Origin: Chrysomallon squamiferum
Taxonomy: Eukaryota; Mollusca; Gastropoda; Neomphalida; Peltospiridae
Length of the DNA: 64,000 nt
Assembly: GCA_012295275.1 (NCBI GenBank)
Contig: CM022677.1
Coordinates: 14,241,332-14,305,331, forward strand
Direction of reading: 5' to 3'
Below, in pieces: positions 47,895 to 60,232 of this stretch (positions within the stretch are counted from its first letter, which is position 1; each line of letters opens with the position of its first letter). Below the pieces are notes generated by a model that saw nothing but the letters and a program-made list of their open reading frames with translations, was not told the DNA's origin and did not search any database. The position numbers and the translations under genes were made by a program.

Positions 47895-48210
47895 AACACA
47901 CATATACACACTATTATCTGAGTAGTAGCAATTATCACTCTGGTTGATACACACACACTCACAAACACACTAACAGATTCACACTAGTATCTGAGTAGTA
48001 GTAATTATCACAGTTGCTGATACACATGCACTCACACATACACTATTACTGCATAGTAGCAATTATCTCTATTGTCCACACACACACACACACACATGCA
48101 CACAGACCATTATCTGAGTAGTTGCAATTATCACTGTTGCTGATAAACACACACTCATTCACTCACACATCCACACTATAATCTGCATAGTAGCAATTAT
48201 CACTGTTGCT

Positions 48211-48263
<53 letters not shown>

Positions 48264-48565
48264 ACAAACACATCATTATCTCAGTAGTTGCAATTATCAC
48301 TGTTGGTGATATACACACAAACACTATTATCTGAGTAGTAGTAATTATCACAGTTGCTGATATGCACACACACACACACACACACACAGAGTAGCAATTA
48401 TCACTATTGCTGATACACTCACGCTTGCACACATGCACACATACATACACACTATTATCCGAGTAGTAGCAATTATCACAGTCGCTTATACACACACACA
48501 CTATTGCTGATACTCAGGTCATAGTGTGAGCGAGTTATTACAATTGTATCTATTGCTGATACACA

Positions 48566-48609
<44 letters not shown>

Positions 48610-48645
48610 TATCTGAGTAGTTGCAATTATCACTCGCTGAGATCT
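47895..48645. repeat. CA-tract minisatellite in an LRR intron
   Basis: About nine units of ACACAC runs alternating with CTATTATCTGAGTAGTAGCA and ATTATCACTGTTGCTGATA. Unit length varies with the CA run. The Cys/Val-rich minus-strand ORF (48163-48501) is an artefact of this repeat. Confidence 0.8.
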
Positions 48646-48667
48646 GACTGACTAGTTACTGATACAC

Positions 48668-48759
48668 CCACTGATTGCTGTGTTAAGTTCATTGAGAGAA
48701 GAATTTTCTGTGACTGCAGTGCACAAATCTTTAGACCAATATCACTCATATTACACTGA
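48668..48759 (-). pseudogene. LRR gene exon with frameshift
   Basis: After the acceptor GTATGTGACAG, the frame reads CNMSDIGLK. One base is then missing and the next frame continues DLCTAVTENSSLNELN, a good LRR segment. The one-base deletion near 48735 breaks the exon. Confidence 0.5.
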
Positions 48760-49172
48760 CTGTCACATACAGAAAATAACACACACCCTGGCTTCTGTCA
48801 ATAAAAATAAATAATATTAATGAAATTAAACTAATATTAAAATGTTATATACACACTTTGAGAAAGACACACATATATTGTTAAAGATTATACAGATATC
48901 CATGTAGGAACACACATCTGCACAGCACACAATTTCACATATACATTAACACACACAACACAACACAACACAACACAAACACAGAAACACACACATATAC
49001 ATACACATATAGAGAGATAGATGGATTATGTTAATGCAGATACTACTGATGTTGTTGTTATAACTACTAATGTAATTGTTTATCAACTACTAGTACCACT
49101 TTCACCTTTATTTACTATTACACTTTTCATGTGAACACAGCAAACTGTTTAAGTTGTGAAACTTCCTCTCAC

Positions 49173-49629
49173 CCTTAAAGCAGCAGCCAGTCCTTTAGTG
49201 AGAGCAGTTTTATCAGATAATCCATTACTAGACAGATCTATTCTGTGAGTCCAGTGTTTAGTGAGAGTAGTTTTATCAGATAATCCATTACTAGGCAAAT
49301 CTAGTTATGTGATTCCAATGTTTAGTGAGAGCAGTTTTATCAGATAATCCATTACTAGGCAAATCTAGTTATGTGATTCCAATGTTTAGTGAGAGCAGTT
49401 TTATCAGATAATCCATTACTAGACAGATCTAGTTCTGTGAGTCCAGTGTTTAGTGAGAGCAGTTTTATCAGATAACCCATTACTAGACAGATCTAGTTCT
49501 GTGAGTCCAGTGTTTAGTGAGAGCAGTTTTATCAGATAACCCATTACTAGACAGATCTAGTTCTGTGAGTCCAGCGTTTTCTACTAGAGTCAATGAGAGG
49601 AGTTTCAAATCAGTGGAGCCTACACATAG
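49173..49629 (-). pseudogene. LRR gene exon expanded by 64-bp tandem repeats
   Basis: After TTTATTTTCAGAG, the exon reads LCVGSTDLKLLSLTLVENAG then LTELDLSSNGLSDKTALTK, in phase with the upstream exon. The segment is then repeated six times with a 63-64-bp period (TATCAGATAA at 49211, 49274, 49338, 49402, 49466, 49530). Because 64 is not divisible by three, the frame is lost after the first unit. The last copy ends GLAAALR before a GGTGAGAG donor, which is probably the original exon end. Confidence 0.7.
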
Positions 49630-50039
49630 CTCTGAAAATAAATAAATAAATAAATAAATAAATAACTCTAATATCACAGTAAATATCAGTAGCTCTGAAA
49701 TTATAGAGAAATTATTATGAAAAGTAAAATAGTGGCAGATAAAGAAAAGTTAATAAAATGACATGATTAAAAAAAATAAGAAAAAGAAAACTGAGAGTTT
49801 TCAGTGTTTTGTTTTCTTTAAGAGCTGGACTGACACAGTGAGAGAAGTAATCATTTCCTAGCGAATTTACTCAACACATCCAAATATTCCTGTTTATCAA
49901 CAACATTTTGACTACAATGCTAGAAACAAAACACTCATGTTGTGTGTATTAGTTTTAAAACTATTAATACAAATTGTTAACACTTATTTATTATTAAAAT
50001 GTAGTTAGTAGAAGACATCATAATGTTTTAACAGTAGTA

Positions 50040-50350
50040 ACAGCAGATGTAGTAATACCAGTAATAGAACTAGTAGAAGCAGTAGCAGTTGTAGTAGTAG
50101 TAGTAGTAGTAGTAGTAATTATATTAGTAACAGCAGCAGCAGAATTTGTAGTTGTAGTATTAGTGCTAATAGTACCAGGAGTAGTAATAGTTGAAGTATT
50201 AATAATAGAGTAGTAACAATGGTAGTAGTTGTAGTATTAGTGGTAATTGTACTAGTAGCAGTAATAGTGGTAATAATTGTAGTATTAGTAGTAACAGTAC
50301 TAGTTGTAGTAATAGTGGTAATAGTTTCTAGTATTAGTAAAGCAACAGTA
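50040..50350. repeat. Imperfect (AGT)n trinucleotide region
   Basis: GTAGTA/GTAATA-rich stretch in an LRR intron. The Val-rich plus-strand ORF here is an artefact. Confidence 0.8.
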
Positions 50351-50478
50351 GTAGTAGTAATTGTTTGTAATATTGTTGTTATTATTATTATTGTTATTAT
50401 TTTTTTTTTTTAATTTTTATGATTACTGTTATTATTATTATAAAACGTTTTATAACAGTTATAATTAAGATTACTCAC

Positions 50479-50604
50479 AGCACTCTCAGTGTCTGTTTTG
50501 TTGGTGGTGAGGCTAAGGAAGATCACTGTTGTGTTAGAACACACTGCCAAGCACACAGCTTGGAAAGCCTCAGGTCCAAAACTGTTTCCTGATAAATTTA
50601 AAAC
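50479..50604 (-). pseudogene. LRR gene exon, intact (42 codons)
   Basis: A 126-nt phase-0 exon between AACTAG and GTGAGT. It reads VLNLSGNSFGPEAFQAVCLA then VCSNTTVIFLSLTTNKTDTE. LNLSGNSFGPEA and the 28-residue spacing are typical of ribonuclease-inhibitor-type LRRs found in NLR (NLRC3/NOD-like) and RNH1-like proteins. It joins in phase to the exon at 49629. No NACHT domain is seen in the window, so the gene class is an inference. Confidence 0.65.
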
Positions 50605-51440
50605 CTAGTTAAAAAAATAATGAAAATACAGAATACTAAATTTTTCAGTAGGTTGTAATTTTACAAAAATAATGAAAAGGTTGATAATAATTAATGTGAA
50701 TATTATGTAATTCAGTATGATTATATTTTAAATAAATTGAAAATAATAAGAAAATAAATAAATGATAGATAGATAGATACATCAAATAGATAGACAGAAG
50801 ATAGGCAGAAAGATTTATAAATAAATAAAAATAAATAAACTAGAAATAATCAAATTGTTTTAAGAGCATTTTTATAAATTAAAACTATAAATAAATTAAA
50901 AATTATTTAAATTACTGATTCTAAAGCTATTTGTGTTCAGAACTAACAAAAGAGAACTTACAGAAAGATAATATTTTCTTTCTTTGTTATACTTCAAAAT
51001 ATTACAACTTTCAAAATAATTTTTAAAACACATAAAGGAAAGAAAGGAAGAAAAAAGAAAGAAAACTAAAAACATGATAATTAGGAACAAATAACAAATG
51101 ATACATAAAGATACAGACAGAAAAACATTTAAGTATATAGTAAGTAGAGACATAGTAAGAAAGACAAACATATTTATCTGAACATTTTCAAGGAAAGAAA
51201 TACAGACAAACAGAAAAGCAGAGAGAGATAGAAATAAAATAAATAAATAGGGAGGCAGGCAGAGAGAGAAACAGACAGATAGACTAAGACATATTTACAG
51301 ACATATTTACCTGAATATTTTTAAAGGTTTTAAAATCTGACTGTCAGTTTGTCTCAGTCTAATGGTGGTAGTGATGTTGTTGGTGCTGACTGCTGTTTCT
51401 TTTTCAATGATGTGAAACCCATGTCAGTTCTGTGGAAATA

Positions 51441-51494
51441 AAAAAAACGTAGAAAATTATATATATATATATATATAATTTTCTACGTTTTTTT
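51441..51494. repeat. 54-bp perfect palindrome
   Basis: Seven A, CGTAGAAAATT, then an alternating AT core and the exact reverse complement ending in seven T. The centre lies between 51467 and 51468. It would form a hairpin with a CG-containing outer stem. Confidence 0.85.
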
Positions 51495-51499
51495 ATATA

Positions 51500-53100
51500 T
51501 ATATATATATATAAACAGAGGGCAGACCTTGAAATTAAGAGAAAACATTAAGTGAATATAAATAAAATATTTATCCAAATCATTGATATCTATTTAAAAT
51601 TCACTAATAGTAACAAACAAGTTATAAGAATAATACTGGTTCTAAAAAAATCACTAATAATAATAATTTTCAGAAAACAAAATATATTGACAAGTTTACA
51701 ACTTCATTATTGTTTGGGTTTGTTTGGCAAACACTAGAAATACAACATCATCAATTGAAACAGGTTTTGAATTAGGAAAACAGAACATCTACACTAGTAA
51801 CAAAAATATTAATTCTCTGAGATATTACTAGATAACTTGTTTTAATAAAACACTAAAAAAGAAGTCTGCTCCCCACTGAAGAAGAAATATAATGATAAAA
51901 AGAATTAAAACTAGATTGTAAAAAAAAACTATAATTACAGTAATAATAATAACTAAATAAATAAATAATCAAATAAAATTGAAAGATGGAGATGCAGTTA
52001 AGAGATTGAAAATATTAATACTATAAATAAATAAATAAATAAATCAAATTAAAATTAAAATTATAATAATAATATAAATACATATACATACATAATAATA
52101 AAAAGAAAATAATTCTAATTCTTCAAATAAAATGAGCAGGAGAACAAAATTAAAAAACAAAAAAAAAGAAATTAAAATGATAAAAGAAAGACAACTAAAG
52201 AACTAAAAGAAATAATATAGTCATTTTAAGTGAGGTCAGGAAAAAAATAAGTAAATAACAAATAATGGTAACATATAAGAAAATGCAGAAACTAGGAAAT
52301 GAAGATAAGAAACAAAAAGAAACAAAGGAGAAAATTAACAAGAGTAAGAATGGTCAATAGCTTCAAAACAACAAAAATAATAATAAAAACAAAATAATTA
52401 ATAAACAATAAAATTCATTAAAATAAAAATTAAGAATTTAAAATATAAAGAAACAAAAAGAAAGAATAATAAGAATTATGTACAGAAACTGGGAGACTGA
52501 AAAATAATAAGTAAATTGTATTATTACAAAAATCTTGCTTATCATTAAAATAACTAAAAATAAATACAGACAAGAAGAAAAAGAAGATTATGAAAAAATT
52601 ACAATATAGAAAAATAACAATAAACAATAAAAAATTGGTTATAAAATAGACAATAAAATAACTTTAAAGAAAACACAAAAATGAAAACAAATAAAAACAA
52701 ATGAAGAAATATGAATAACACAGGAATAAGAAGAAATTAGAAGAATAAAAGACAAAAAGAAATACACACACACATGCACACAGAAGTATATATTTAAAAT
52801 ACATAAAACAAATAAATTAAATAAATAAATTATAGAAAAAGACAGAAAAATAATAAAATGTCATCAAATAAAATATTACTGAAATAGTAACAAGATAATG
52901 AAATAATACAAATTACAGAGTCCAAATGAACAGTTTGAAAAAAAAAAAAAGATAAATTAAATGTTGATGATGATTATTATTATCATTATTATTAGTAGTA
53001 GTAGTAGTAGTAGTAGTATCAATATCAAATTTAAATAAGAATAATTATAATCATAGTAATCATCGTGATAATAATAATAATTATTATAAATTATTAGAAC
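51500..53100. other. A-rich non-coding stretch
   Basis: Strongly A-rich on the plus strand with scattered AAAT repeats and an (ATT)(AGT) tract near 52975-53020. No coding sequence recognised. Confidence 0.6.
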
Positions 53101-53149
53101 ATTTCTTTTACTGAAATACAGATGAGGTAATCTGCGTTCTTCTTTATGT

Positions 53150-53260
53150 TTGATAACACCAACACGTGTTTAAAAGTTTGTAAAAACAGATCGGCGTTCG
53201 ACGCTGCCATCTTGGATTTTGATCGGAGGTTTCCGTGAGCTTACGGAAGTTTTTAAATTC
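53150..53260 (-). promoter_or_regulatory. CpG-containing promoter-like segment
   Basis: An island of moderate GC in A-rich DNA with CGGCGTTCGACG and, on the minus strand, CCAAGATGGCAGCG, a YY1-like site often found at the first exon of housekeeping genes. It lies upstream of the minus-strand LRR gene and could be its promoter, but no exon was linked to it. Confidence 0.3.
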
Positions 53261-53396
53261 CCAAATTCAATTATTTTAGATCTGTTTTCTGAACTTTTTA
53301 TGATTTACACTGAAAAAGATAAAGATGGCTGTTCATATTTCCAAACCACGATGTAATGCGGCTTTCGTAACTAGTTTTTCAACTTAAACAAAATTT

Positions 53397-53570
53397 TCAA
53401 ACGTCATTATGAGTAGATAAAATATATAAACTTAGATAGAAGTTGGCTTCTACGTTTTACTTTCAATCAAGAATTCAAATAACGTTATTATGAGTAGATA
53501 AAATATATAAACTTAGATACTATACCATAGTATAGAAGTTGGCTTCTACATTTTATTTTCCATCCAAAGA
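53397..53570. repeat. ~80-bp tandem duplication
   Basis: Two copies of ATTATGAGTAGATAAAATAT, then ATAAACTTAGATA and GAAGTTGGCTTCTAC. The second copy carries a ~15-bp insertion (CTATACCATAGTATA). Confidence 0.8.
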
Positions 53571-53574
53571 CAAT

Positions 53575-53608
<34 letters not shown>

Positions 53609-53839
53609 TAAATAAATAAATAAAATGAAAATAAAAATATTACCTGAATTTGTCCTTACATTGTTATTTCAGTCGGGCAGCATCATTTTCTGTTTTCAAT
53701 AATTAAATTGTAAAAGTTAAGGGGAACGAAAACACATACCGAATATTAATAATAACAATAATAATAAATAAAATAATATATATGACTGTTAGAGATATTC
53801 ATTTAAGTATGTAACGGTTAAAAACTATATGAACAGTAG

Positions 53840-55077
53840 AGTTGCCGTCGTTGCCGTCGGAAAGGGTTTGTTCCTAATATGCTAGGTGTACTTATCAATA
53901 TTCTTTTTCTCTTTTTATCAGCTATTATTCTTACCATCTCAATGTATACATCATATATTAGAATATTCTATCATCCTATATTAGAATATATTATTAATAT
54001 GTCTATTAATGTCGCCGTAGCTACCAACGTAACAGCTTTGTTTTCAACGTTTGAAGTGAATAATTTTATATAATTATTCACATCGAACGCGAAAGTAAAA
54101 CGTTTAAGGAAAATTATTATTTAGTACTATCACTAAAAAAATATTTGTTGATTTTATGATTATGATTATTATTGTTGTTGTTGTTGTTGTTCTTCTTCTT
54201 CTTCTTCTTCTTCTTCTTATTATTATTATTATTATTATTTGTCAAATATTTTAATAATTAGTATTTTGAAATAATAAATGCGCGGCTCTTGTTGTTTAAG
54301 ATAATTCTTGTTTCTCTTCTGTGGCTGAGTACTTTTCACGTTGCACTCGCTGACCTTCGGATGTTTTTCAGATACGATGGAGTGCACCTCCGTGTTTGTC
54401 ATATAAAAGGTCACTTAATTCTCACAATTTTCTCATATATTAGAATATATTCTCGTTATTCTTTAGCTCTTTTCACTAATTATTGTTGTTGTTGTTATTA
54501 TTATTATGTGTATTATAGTTTCTGAGCAGGCGCATCACCTATTAAAATATATTATTGTAATTTCTATTAATGTCGCCGACGTTCCCGTGATACGGGGATT
54601 GTTCCTGACGTTACTGGTGTACTCCTTTTCGTTTTTTATTCTATGTTATTCTTATTTTCTCACCGTGCCCGTCCTATACAAAAATATGTTATTGTTATCT
54701 CTATTAATACACCATCATTACCGTCGTTACTGAATTGTTCTTAATGTTCTCGTTGTATTTCACCTTATTCTTTTGCCTTTTATTAACTATTGCAACCCTA
54801 TTATCACATCCTACGTTAAAAAATATCATTACTCGTTCTATTAATGAGACTGTCATTGCCGTAGTTCCAGCATTGTTCTTAACGTCTTGGTGTACACTTC
54901 ACTAGTCTTTTTCGCTTTTTATTCGCTTTTATTCTTATTTTGTAACGTGCGCATTCTAAATATGATATTAATATCGGCGTCATTGCCATCATACCGGCGA
55001 GTTGCTAACGTTATTGGTTTACTCCTCATTATCCCTTTTCGTTTTTTATTCGCTGTTATTCTTATTTATCAGTATAA
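53840..55077. repeat. ~150-bp degenerate minisatellite, locus 3
   Basis: Seven or eight degenerate units anchored by GCCGTCGTTGCCGTCG-like cores near 53842, 54010, 54570, 54718, 54854 and 54978, with an ATT/GTT/CTT compound tract inserted at 54172-54240. It runs directly into the second dispersed-repeat copy. Confidence 0.65.
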
Positions 55078-55306
55078 TCTCGCGCCCACTGAACTTCTCC
55101 TTTATTACATCTCATACAGTTTTAGACAAGATTATTAATCTGTACCTTCTCAACATACTTACCTCCTATTAACGTCATAAATTATATATCACTACATATT
55201 AAAATGATAATTTCAAGTAAGAACATTGATTATAGAGAATACCTGTATTTTGGGAAATACAGAGCATAATATAGAGTTTACTTTAAATTTTTAAATTTTT
55301 ATTTTA

Positions 55307-55357
<51 letters not shown>

Positions 55358-55690
55358 GTTTATAAAAAAAACAAAAAATAGAAGAAAATTTAAATGATAT
55401 TCCATTACGTATAAAAGGGTATCAGTTTATTTTCTAAAAAAGAGCGCAGTTTACTATATTTCATAAAATAATTATAAAATAAGAAGATAGTTTTAATTAA
55501 GGATACTGCTAATTAAACGAATAAATTATGTAACATTAATTATAAACAAGTACAAATAAAGTGATATTTTTAATTAAGTATACAGCTGTATACACGAATA
55601 AATTATATAACATCACATAATTATAAGCAAGTAAAAATAAATGACAGTTTTACTTAAGAATGCCGCTATTTACACTGATAATGTTGCCCC
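55078..55690 (+). repeat. Dispersed AT-rich repeat, copy 2
   Basis: Matches 5110-5700 in the same order and orientation, including the internal (ATT)n tract at 55308-55355 and the TAAGCAAGTAAAAATAA / CTGATAAT end. It adjoins the degenerate minisatellite, suggesting that the array plus this tail form one repeat family. Confidence 0.65.
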
Positions 55691-55864
55691 TCAGTTATAA
55701 AAAATAATTTTAATAACTATTTGTGTCTTGACTTTGTTTCTCAGTTTAGAATAAATCTGAAAATGTTGCTGAGTTTCAGATTAGTCAAATTATTTATCAT
55801 AGTAAACAAATCGTCAAATTAAATTAGATGAGTGTATTAACTTTTATTAAGTGAATTTGACAAA

Positions 55865-56030
55865 CTTCAGCTGAGCGAACTTTTTTCCGAGCGAACTGGT
55901 GCCGACTACAGCGATGTGACATATTTGTTGAAACAAGTAAATGATAACGATTCAAGAGTTGGCATTAATTTATGTAGTGGAAAGCGAAATAATCAGCGTC
56001 GTTGTGGAGCATTTCGATTTTTTTTTTAAA
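55865..56030 (+). other. Short open segment, possibly coding remnant
   Basis: Reads KLQLSELFSERTGADYSDVT then YLLKQVNDNDSRVGINL. It has balanced composition but no recognised family. It may be part of the retroelement relic that follows. Confidence 0.25.
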
Positions 56031-56329
56031 TTATAGTTAATTCAGCTGTTCTTGACAGTGCATATAATTCAACGGTTGCCAGTGAATACTGGATGAAATG
56101 TTATTTGGATACTTTACACAGAAACTTAAACAAGTTAATGAAATGTTAATGACACCGTTTTCTAATCTGGTGCAGGTAAATGCCTTAAATCAAAGAAATA
56201 AGTAACAATTCATTGTAAAATAGTGGGTGTAAAATGTATCAGATGTAACAGATGTGGTTGAAAGTGACATGCAATTAGTTTTGGGAAAACCAGCAGTGAA
56301 AAGTGCAACGTAGTGTAAGATTTAGAGCA

Positions 56330-56810
56330 TGACAGAGCTAAATTCTTGGAAAGCAGATTAATTTGTATACACACTGTGTTCATCTTGATTATCCAAAACA
56401 ACTTTTCTACACTATTACTGATAAGAAAAAAAGAAAATCATTTTACAACTTCATAAACAGTTTGCTCATTCTTTGAATCAAAGACTTGCAGTGTTATTAA
56501 AGGATGCAGGTGTCAGTGATGATGATTGTCATAAGAGGTAACTAAAACTTGCGATGTTTGTAAACAAAAGAACTTCACCCAGACATATCATGTGTTTTCC
56601 ATTTGCATCAGAATTTAATGATGTGGCTCTGGATCTAAAAGAATGGAAGTCAGGTGTACATTTCTTACATTGATTTGGCAACATGATTCTGTTTAGCTGC
56701 AGTTATTCAACAAAAAACTCCAGCTGTGATTGACAAAGTGTGCTGAATTCACTATTATAACTTTGGTTTGGATGGTAAATGCAATGAGTGGATTCAATGA
56801 GTGCAATGAG
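56330..56810 (+). pseudogene. Retroelement integrase relic
   Basis: Broken frames show the end of an integrase zinc-binding region (LHKQFAHSLNQRLAVLLKDA, then CDVCKQ) and the beginning of the DDE core (FPFASEFNDVALDLKEWKSG, then YIDLAT, TGA, FCLAAVIQQKTPAVIDKV). The order and the DLAT/FCLAAVI blocks match LTR-retroelement integrases. Frame changes near 56510, 56575 and 56664 and several stops show it is dead. It differs from the 8.6-10.5 kb gypsy relic and is on the opposite strand. Confidence 0.6.
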
Positions 56811-56859
56811 CAGAATAGAACTTTTAAGACAAACTTCTTTTTTTAACTACATTTATTTC

Positions 56860-58220
56860 TAAAATACTTTGAACATTTAAAATTTTTCTTGTGAATGTGT
56901 TTAAAATCCTATAATTATCAAAAAACAACAACATGGGGTTGTCTTAACATGATTATTTGGAATTACCAGAATGTCTTGGTGTCACAGAGCCAATATTTAT
57001 TCTTGTTGTTATGTCTAGGGGGTTTAACAACACTGTGACAAGTATTGGAAAACACACACACAGAGCTGAAAACTCATCTAAAAAATATGGTGGACCAAAA
57101 AACAAATTTCGGCCATTAAATATTCATTATGATTTTTGCTATTGATGGGGAAAATTCAGATTTGCTTGTGAAATGGTAAACATATATTAAATAATTAAAT
57201 AAATAAAATAATAAAATAAATAAAATAAATAAGATAAATACAATCCTTAAAATAAATAAATATTAAATAAATAAATAGATAAAATTGCTTATTAAATAAA
57301 TTAGAACCTTAGAACTTCAGGTTTTCACAGGGTTTCTTTGTATGATGTCTGTATGGAATAGTTACTGGTGATATATTTCTTATTATATTTTCTGATTACG
57401 CAACTTTTAAAATATTTTTTATACACTTATTTTTTCCATAGCTGACATAGATGTGTGAGTCGAAAACATGAATTTTCCCAGTATCAGAACATTTTTTAAT
57501 GAATGTAAACTGGGGTTTGAAAGCATGTAAACTGGGGTTTTGTAATGAAAACTGCTCTTCTGTAAAAGTTTAATCCTTGTAGATGAATCATAGTTTATTT
57601 TGAGAGAGAAAAAGGACAATTTTGACTTAAAATGTATTTTAAAATATGTGAAATTATCATGTTATAGTTGGTATCTTAATTATTATTAATACATTCTTCA
57701 TTTATTTTCACATTTACACTTTCTACCATCTTCACTTCTGCTATAAAATGGATGTCTGTGGAAGCAGTGGCAGTATGTTTCTGCTGCTGATGATGCTACT
57801 CCTGCAGAGAATAGATTCTGTCGTCTTTTACTGTTTTATTTGTTTTATATTTGCAGATTTTGCCAGGACTGATTTTGCTTACACTGTGTAAGTTAATAAC
57901 GTGGACAAAATCATCAGAAAATCCTGATATTGATGGAGGAGGTGGGAATGCTGTTGTCAAAAAAGTGCTTATGTCATCAAATTTCTTAGATATGTCTAAG
58001 ATTCAGAACAAAAGCAACGCTTGAATAACTGCGATGCAGTGAAATTAATTACCAGCTTGAAGTAAATCAATAAACATAATGCTGTGTTTTATTAGACCAA
58101 TTCTTAAGATGCTGAAAAGTATCATTTTACAATGTATATATACTGTCCTAGTTATCAATACTTTTATTTAATTCTTTTACACGTTTCATTTCCTAATACA
58201 TACTTTTTGTTGCTACTTAA
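56860..58220. other. AT-rich stretch between relics
   Basis: AAAT-type simple repeats at 57180-57300. A possible exon begins at about 57858 after TTTGCAG and stays open to 58021 (WTKSSENPDIDGGGGNAVVK), but its link to the following coiled-coil gene is uncertain. Confidence 0.4.
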
Positions 58221-58227
58221 CTTTCAG

Positions 58228-58351
58228 CCTGAAGAACACTCATCAGACTGATGAACATGCTGGATCCAAAAGGTGTTGATACTTTTGTTGAAAATAACTT
58301 TTACAAGAAGATCATCAAAACATGGATTCTAGACCTTAACAATGTCACAAG
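58228..58351 (+). pseudogene. Coiled-coil gene: EF-hand-like exon
   Basis: After TTAACTTTCAG the readable frame is RTLIRLMNMLDPKGVDTFVE then NNFYKKIIKTWILDLNNVT, followed by a GTAATT donor. A one-base offset (TGA) sits at the very start. The LDPxG...NFY...I..W pattern recalls the EF-hand-like domain of KASH5/CCDC155-type proteins; this identification is tentative. Confidence 0.4.
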
Positions 58352-58589
58352 GTAATTGCTTAATGAACAGAAAAAAATTCCCCCAAAAAGACACACATAT
58401 ACACACTTATTGTTATATTACAGAATAATGTATCTCAACAATAAACAATAAACAGATGTTTTGAATTTATTTCACTATTTCATTTACAGAATTTACAACT
58501 AATTGAATAATGTAAAATGTTTGTCTGTTATCAATGTTTTTGTTGAAATTGTTTTCTCTTACTTTCTGATTCTTGTTATTAATGTTCAG

Positions 58590-58687
58590 TGGAAATCACA
58601 GGGATAATATCCTGTTCCTGTCCGAGAATATGGATTATGGATTAGCTTCAGATCCCCACTCTGAGTATTTCCAGGACACTGAAATTG
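58590..58687 (+). pseudogene. Coiled-coil gene: exon 2
   Basis: GNHRDNILFLSENMDYGLAS then DPHSEYFQDTEI, in phase with the previous exon. It is flanked by AATGTTCAG and GTGTCG. Confidence 0.45.
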
Positions 58688-58947
58688 GTGTCGTTTCTAA
58701 AATAATTTTCAGTTTTTATCTTTTTTTTTTAAAACTATAATATTTTTTTTCTGTTCTTGCTATGTGTTGTTTACCTTGAACAAAATTATTTTATTTGAAG
58801 TTATGAAATGGCTTGATAAGTTACTGAAAATTAAGAAAATGACCACTGAACTTAATAATTATTTATTTCATATTTGTTATTTTTATATTTCCAGTGTATG
58901 CTGACATTTATATTTTTCATCTGAAATCTTTGTTTTGTTTCTTTCAG

Positions 58948-59031
58948 TCAAGAAGGTGATTTTGCAAATGAGATGGAAAGCTCATTAACTTAGATTATTA
59001 TGAAGCTTCCAGAAAAGAAAATTTTAGTGAA
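58948..59031 (+). pseudogene. Coiled-coil gene: exon 3, with stop
   Basis: The best frame reads QEGDFANEMESSLT, TAG, IIMKLPEKKILVK before a GTATGT donor. It is not the phase predicted from the preceding donor, so either a small indel or a different splice site is involved. Confidence 0.35.
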
Positions 59032-59309
59032 GTATGTTTATTTCATTTGTGTAAATGGTGAATAGAGTTTATTTTTTCAACTGACATTGAAAAATATCTG
59101 GAGATATTAACTTAGATTATATCTAACTTAATTTATTCACAATTCAGTTTTCAGCTTCTGAAATATTTTGTTAATTTAATTACCAAGAGACGACATTATT
59201 ATTATTATTATTTATGCATTATTTTATTCTTATATGTTTTTGTCCTTTTTGTCAAAACTAATTTTCATTTTCTGTAAAATACTTTTTTTTGTGAAATTAG
59301 TTTCAATAT

Positions 59310-59375
59310 GATTATCCATGAAATAAAACTGTTGCTGAACTGGGGTTTGGATTGAGTGCCAGATAAAGAAGATAG
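59310..59375 (+). pseudogene. Coiled-coil gene: possible exon 4
   Basis: NKTVAELGFGLSAR followed by TAA and TAG before a GTAATT donor. Weak, and no clear acceptor. Confidence 0.25.
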
Positions 59376-60081
59376 GTAATTTGCTTTTGGTGTTGTGTAT
59401 TTACATTTTGATTCTGTTCCCTCTTTGATTAATTTCTAAAACTAATTTTCTTGCAGCCTGACAAACCTGTGAAAGGATTGTGTATCCTCTTCTTCTGAGT
59501 TTTGATAGTGTGGTTTTGATGAGGAAGATCCAATAGCATACATTTCCATGAGTGAGAGTTGGTTCTGTCCATAATACCTCCATTTATTATGAACTCATGG
59601 TAATAATTATAAAATAGTAACAAGTCAGTAATCAGCTTAATAATATGTTAATGTTAAAGCAATCTATATTTGTTATGAAATGTTTGGCATCACCTTTGTG
59701 TGAAAAGACAAGGTTGGTACAATAAATCCACTGAATAATAGTTGCTCCTGCAGAAACATCTTCATAACTGATTTGGACTTAAGCTGACAAAGTGAATGTT
59801 ACTGTTTCATTGGTCTGTTACATATTAATTATCATTCTTTTATTGTACTTTAGTTTTTAGTAAATGCTATTTTTGAATCAGTATTTCAAAATATCTTGCT
59901 TGTAATGGACAATTAATATTATTATATTTATTCATTTATTGTGTGAAGTCATTGTGTTTCATGATTAAATTTTATTAGTTTTTTTTTAGTTTTTTAAATA
60001 TTATTGAAAGGACTTGTCTAAGTTCAAAACATACAACAATGCTTTATGAATAAAGTCCATCATAAAGAAAAATCGTTTTTA

Positions 60082-60232
60082 GATTAATATTAACCAATTA
60101 CTGAAAGAAGTTTGTGATGCTTCTTACGAATGTCAGTATTGCAGTGACATGCAAATGTGTGGATCATTGTCATCTGCAAATGGAGAAAATGTAACAGAAG
60201 AAAACTTAAATTTGCAGTCTAAATAGAGGTGA
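60082..60232 (+). pseudogene. Coiled-coil gene: exon 5, stop before donor
   Basis: After CGTTTTTAG it reads INQLLKEVCDASYECQYCSD then MQMCGSLSSANGENVTEENL, NLQSK, TAG and a GTGAGA donor. Phase continues correctly into the next exon across the stop. Confidence 0.45.

Noticed and set aside
51311-51430. Possible additional upstream LRR exon on the minus strand
   Set aside because: A GTAAAT donor is present but there is no acceptor, and the phase does not join to the exon at 50604.
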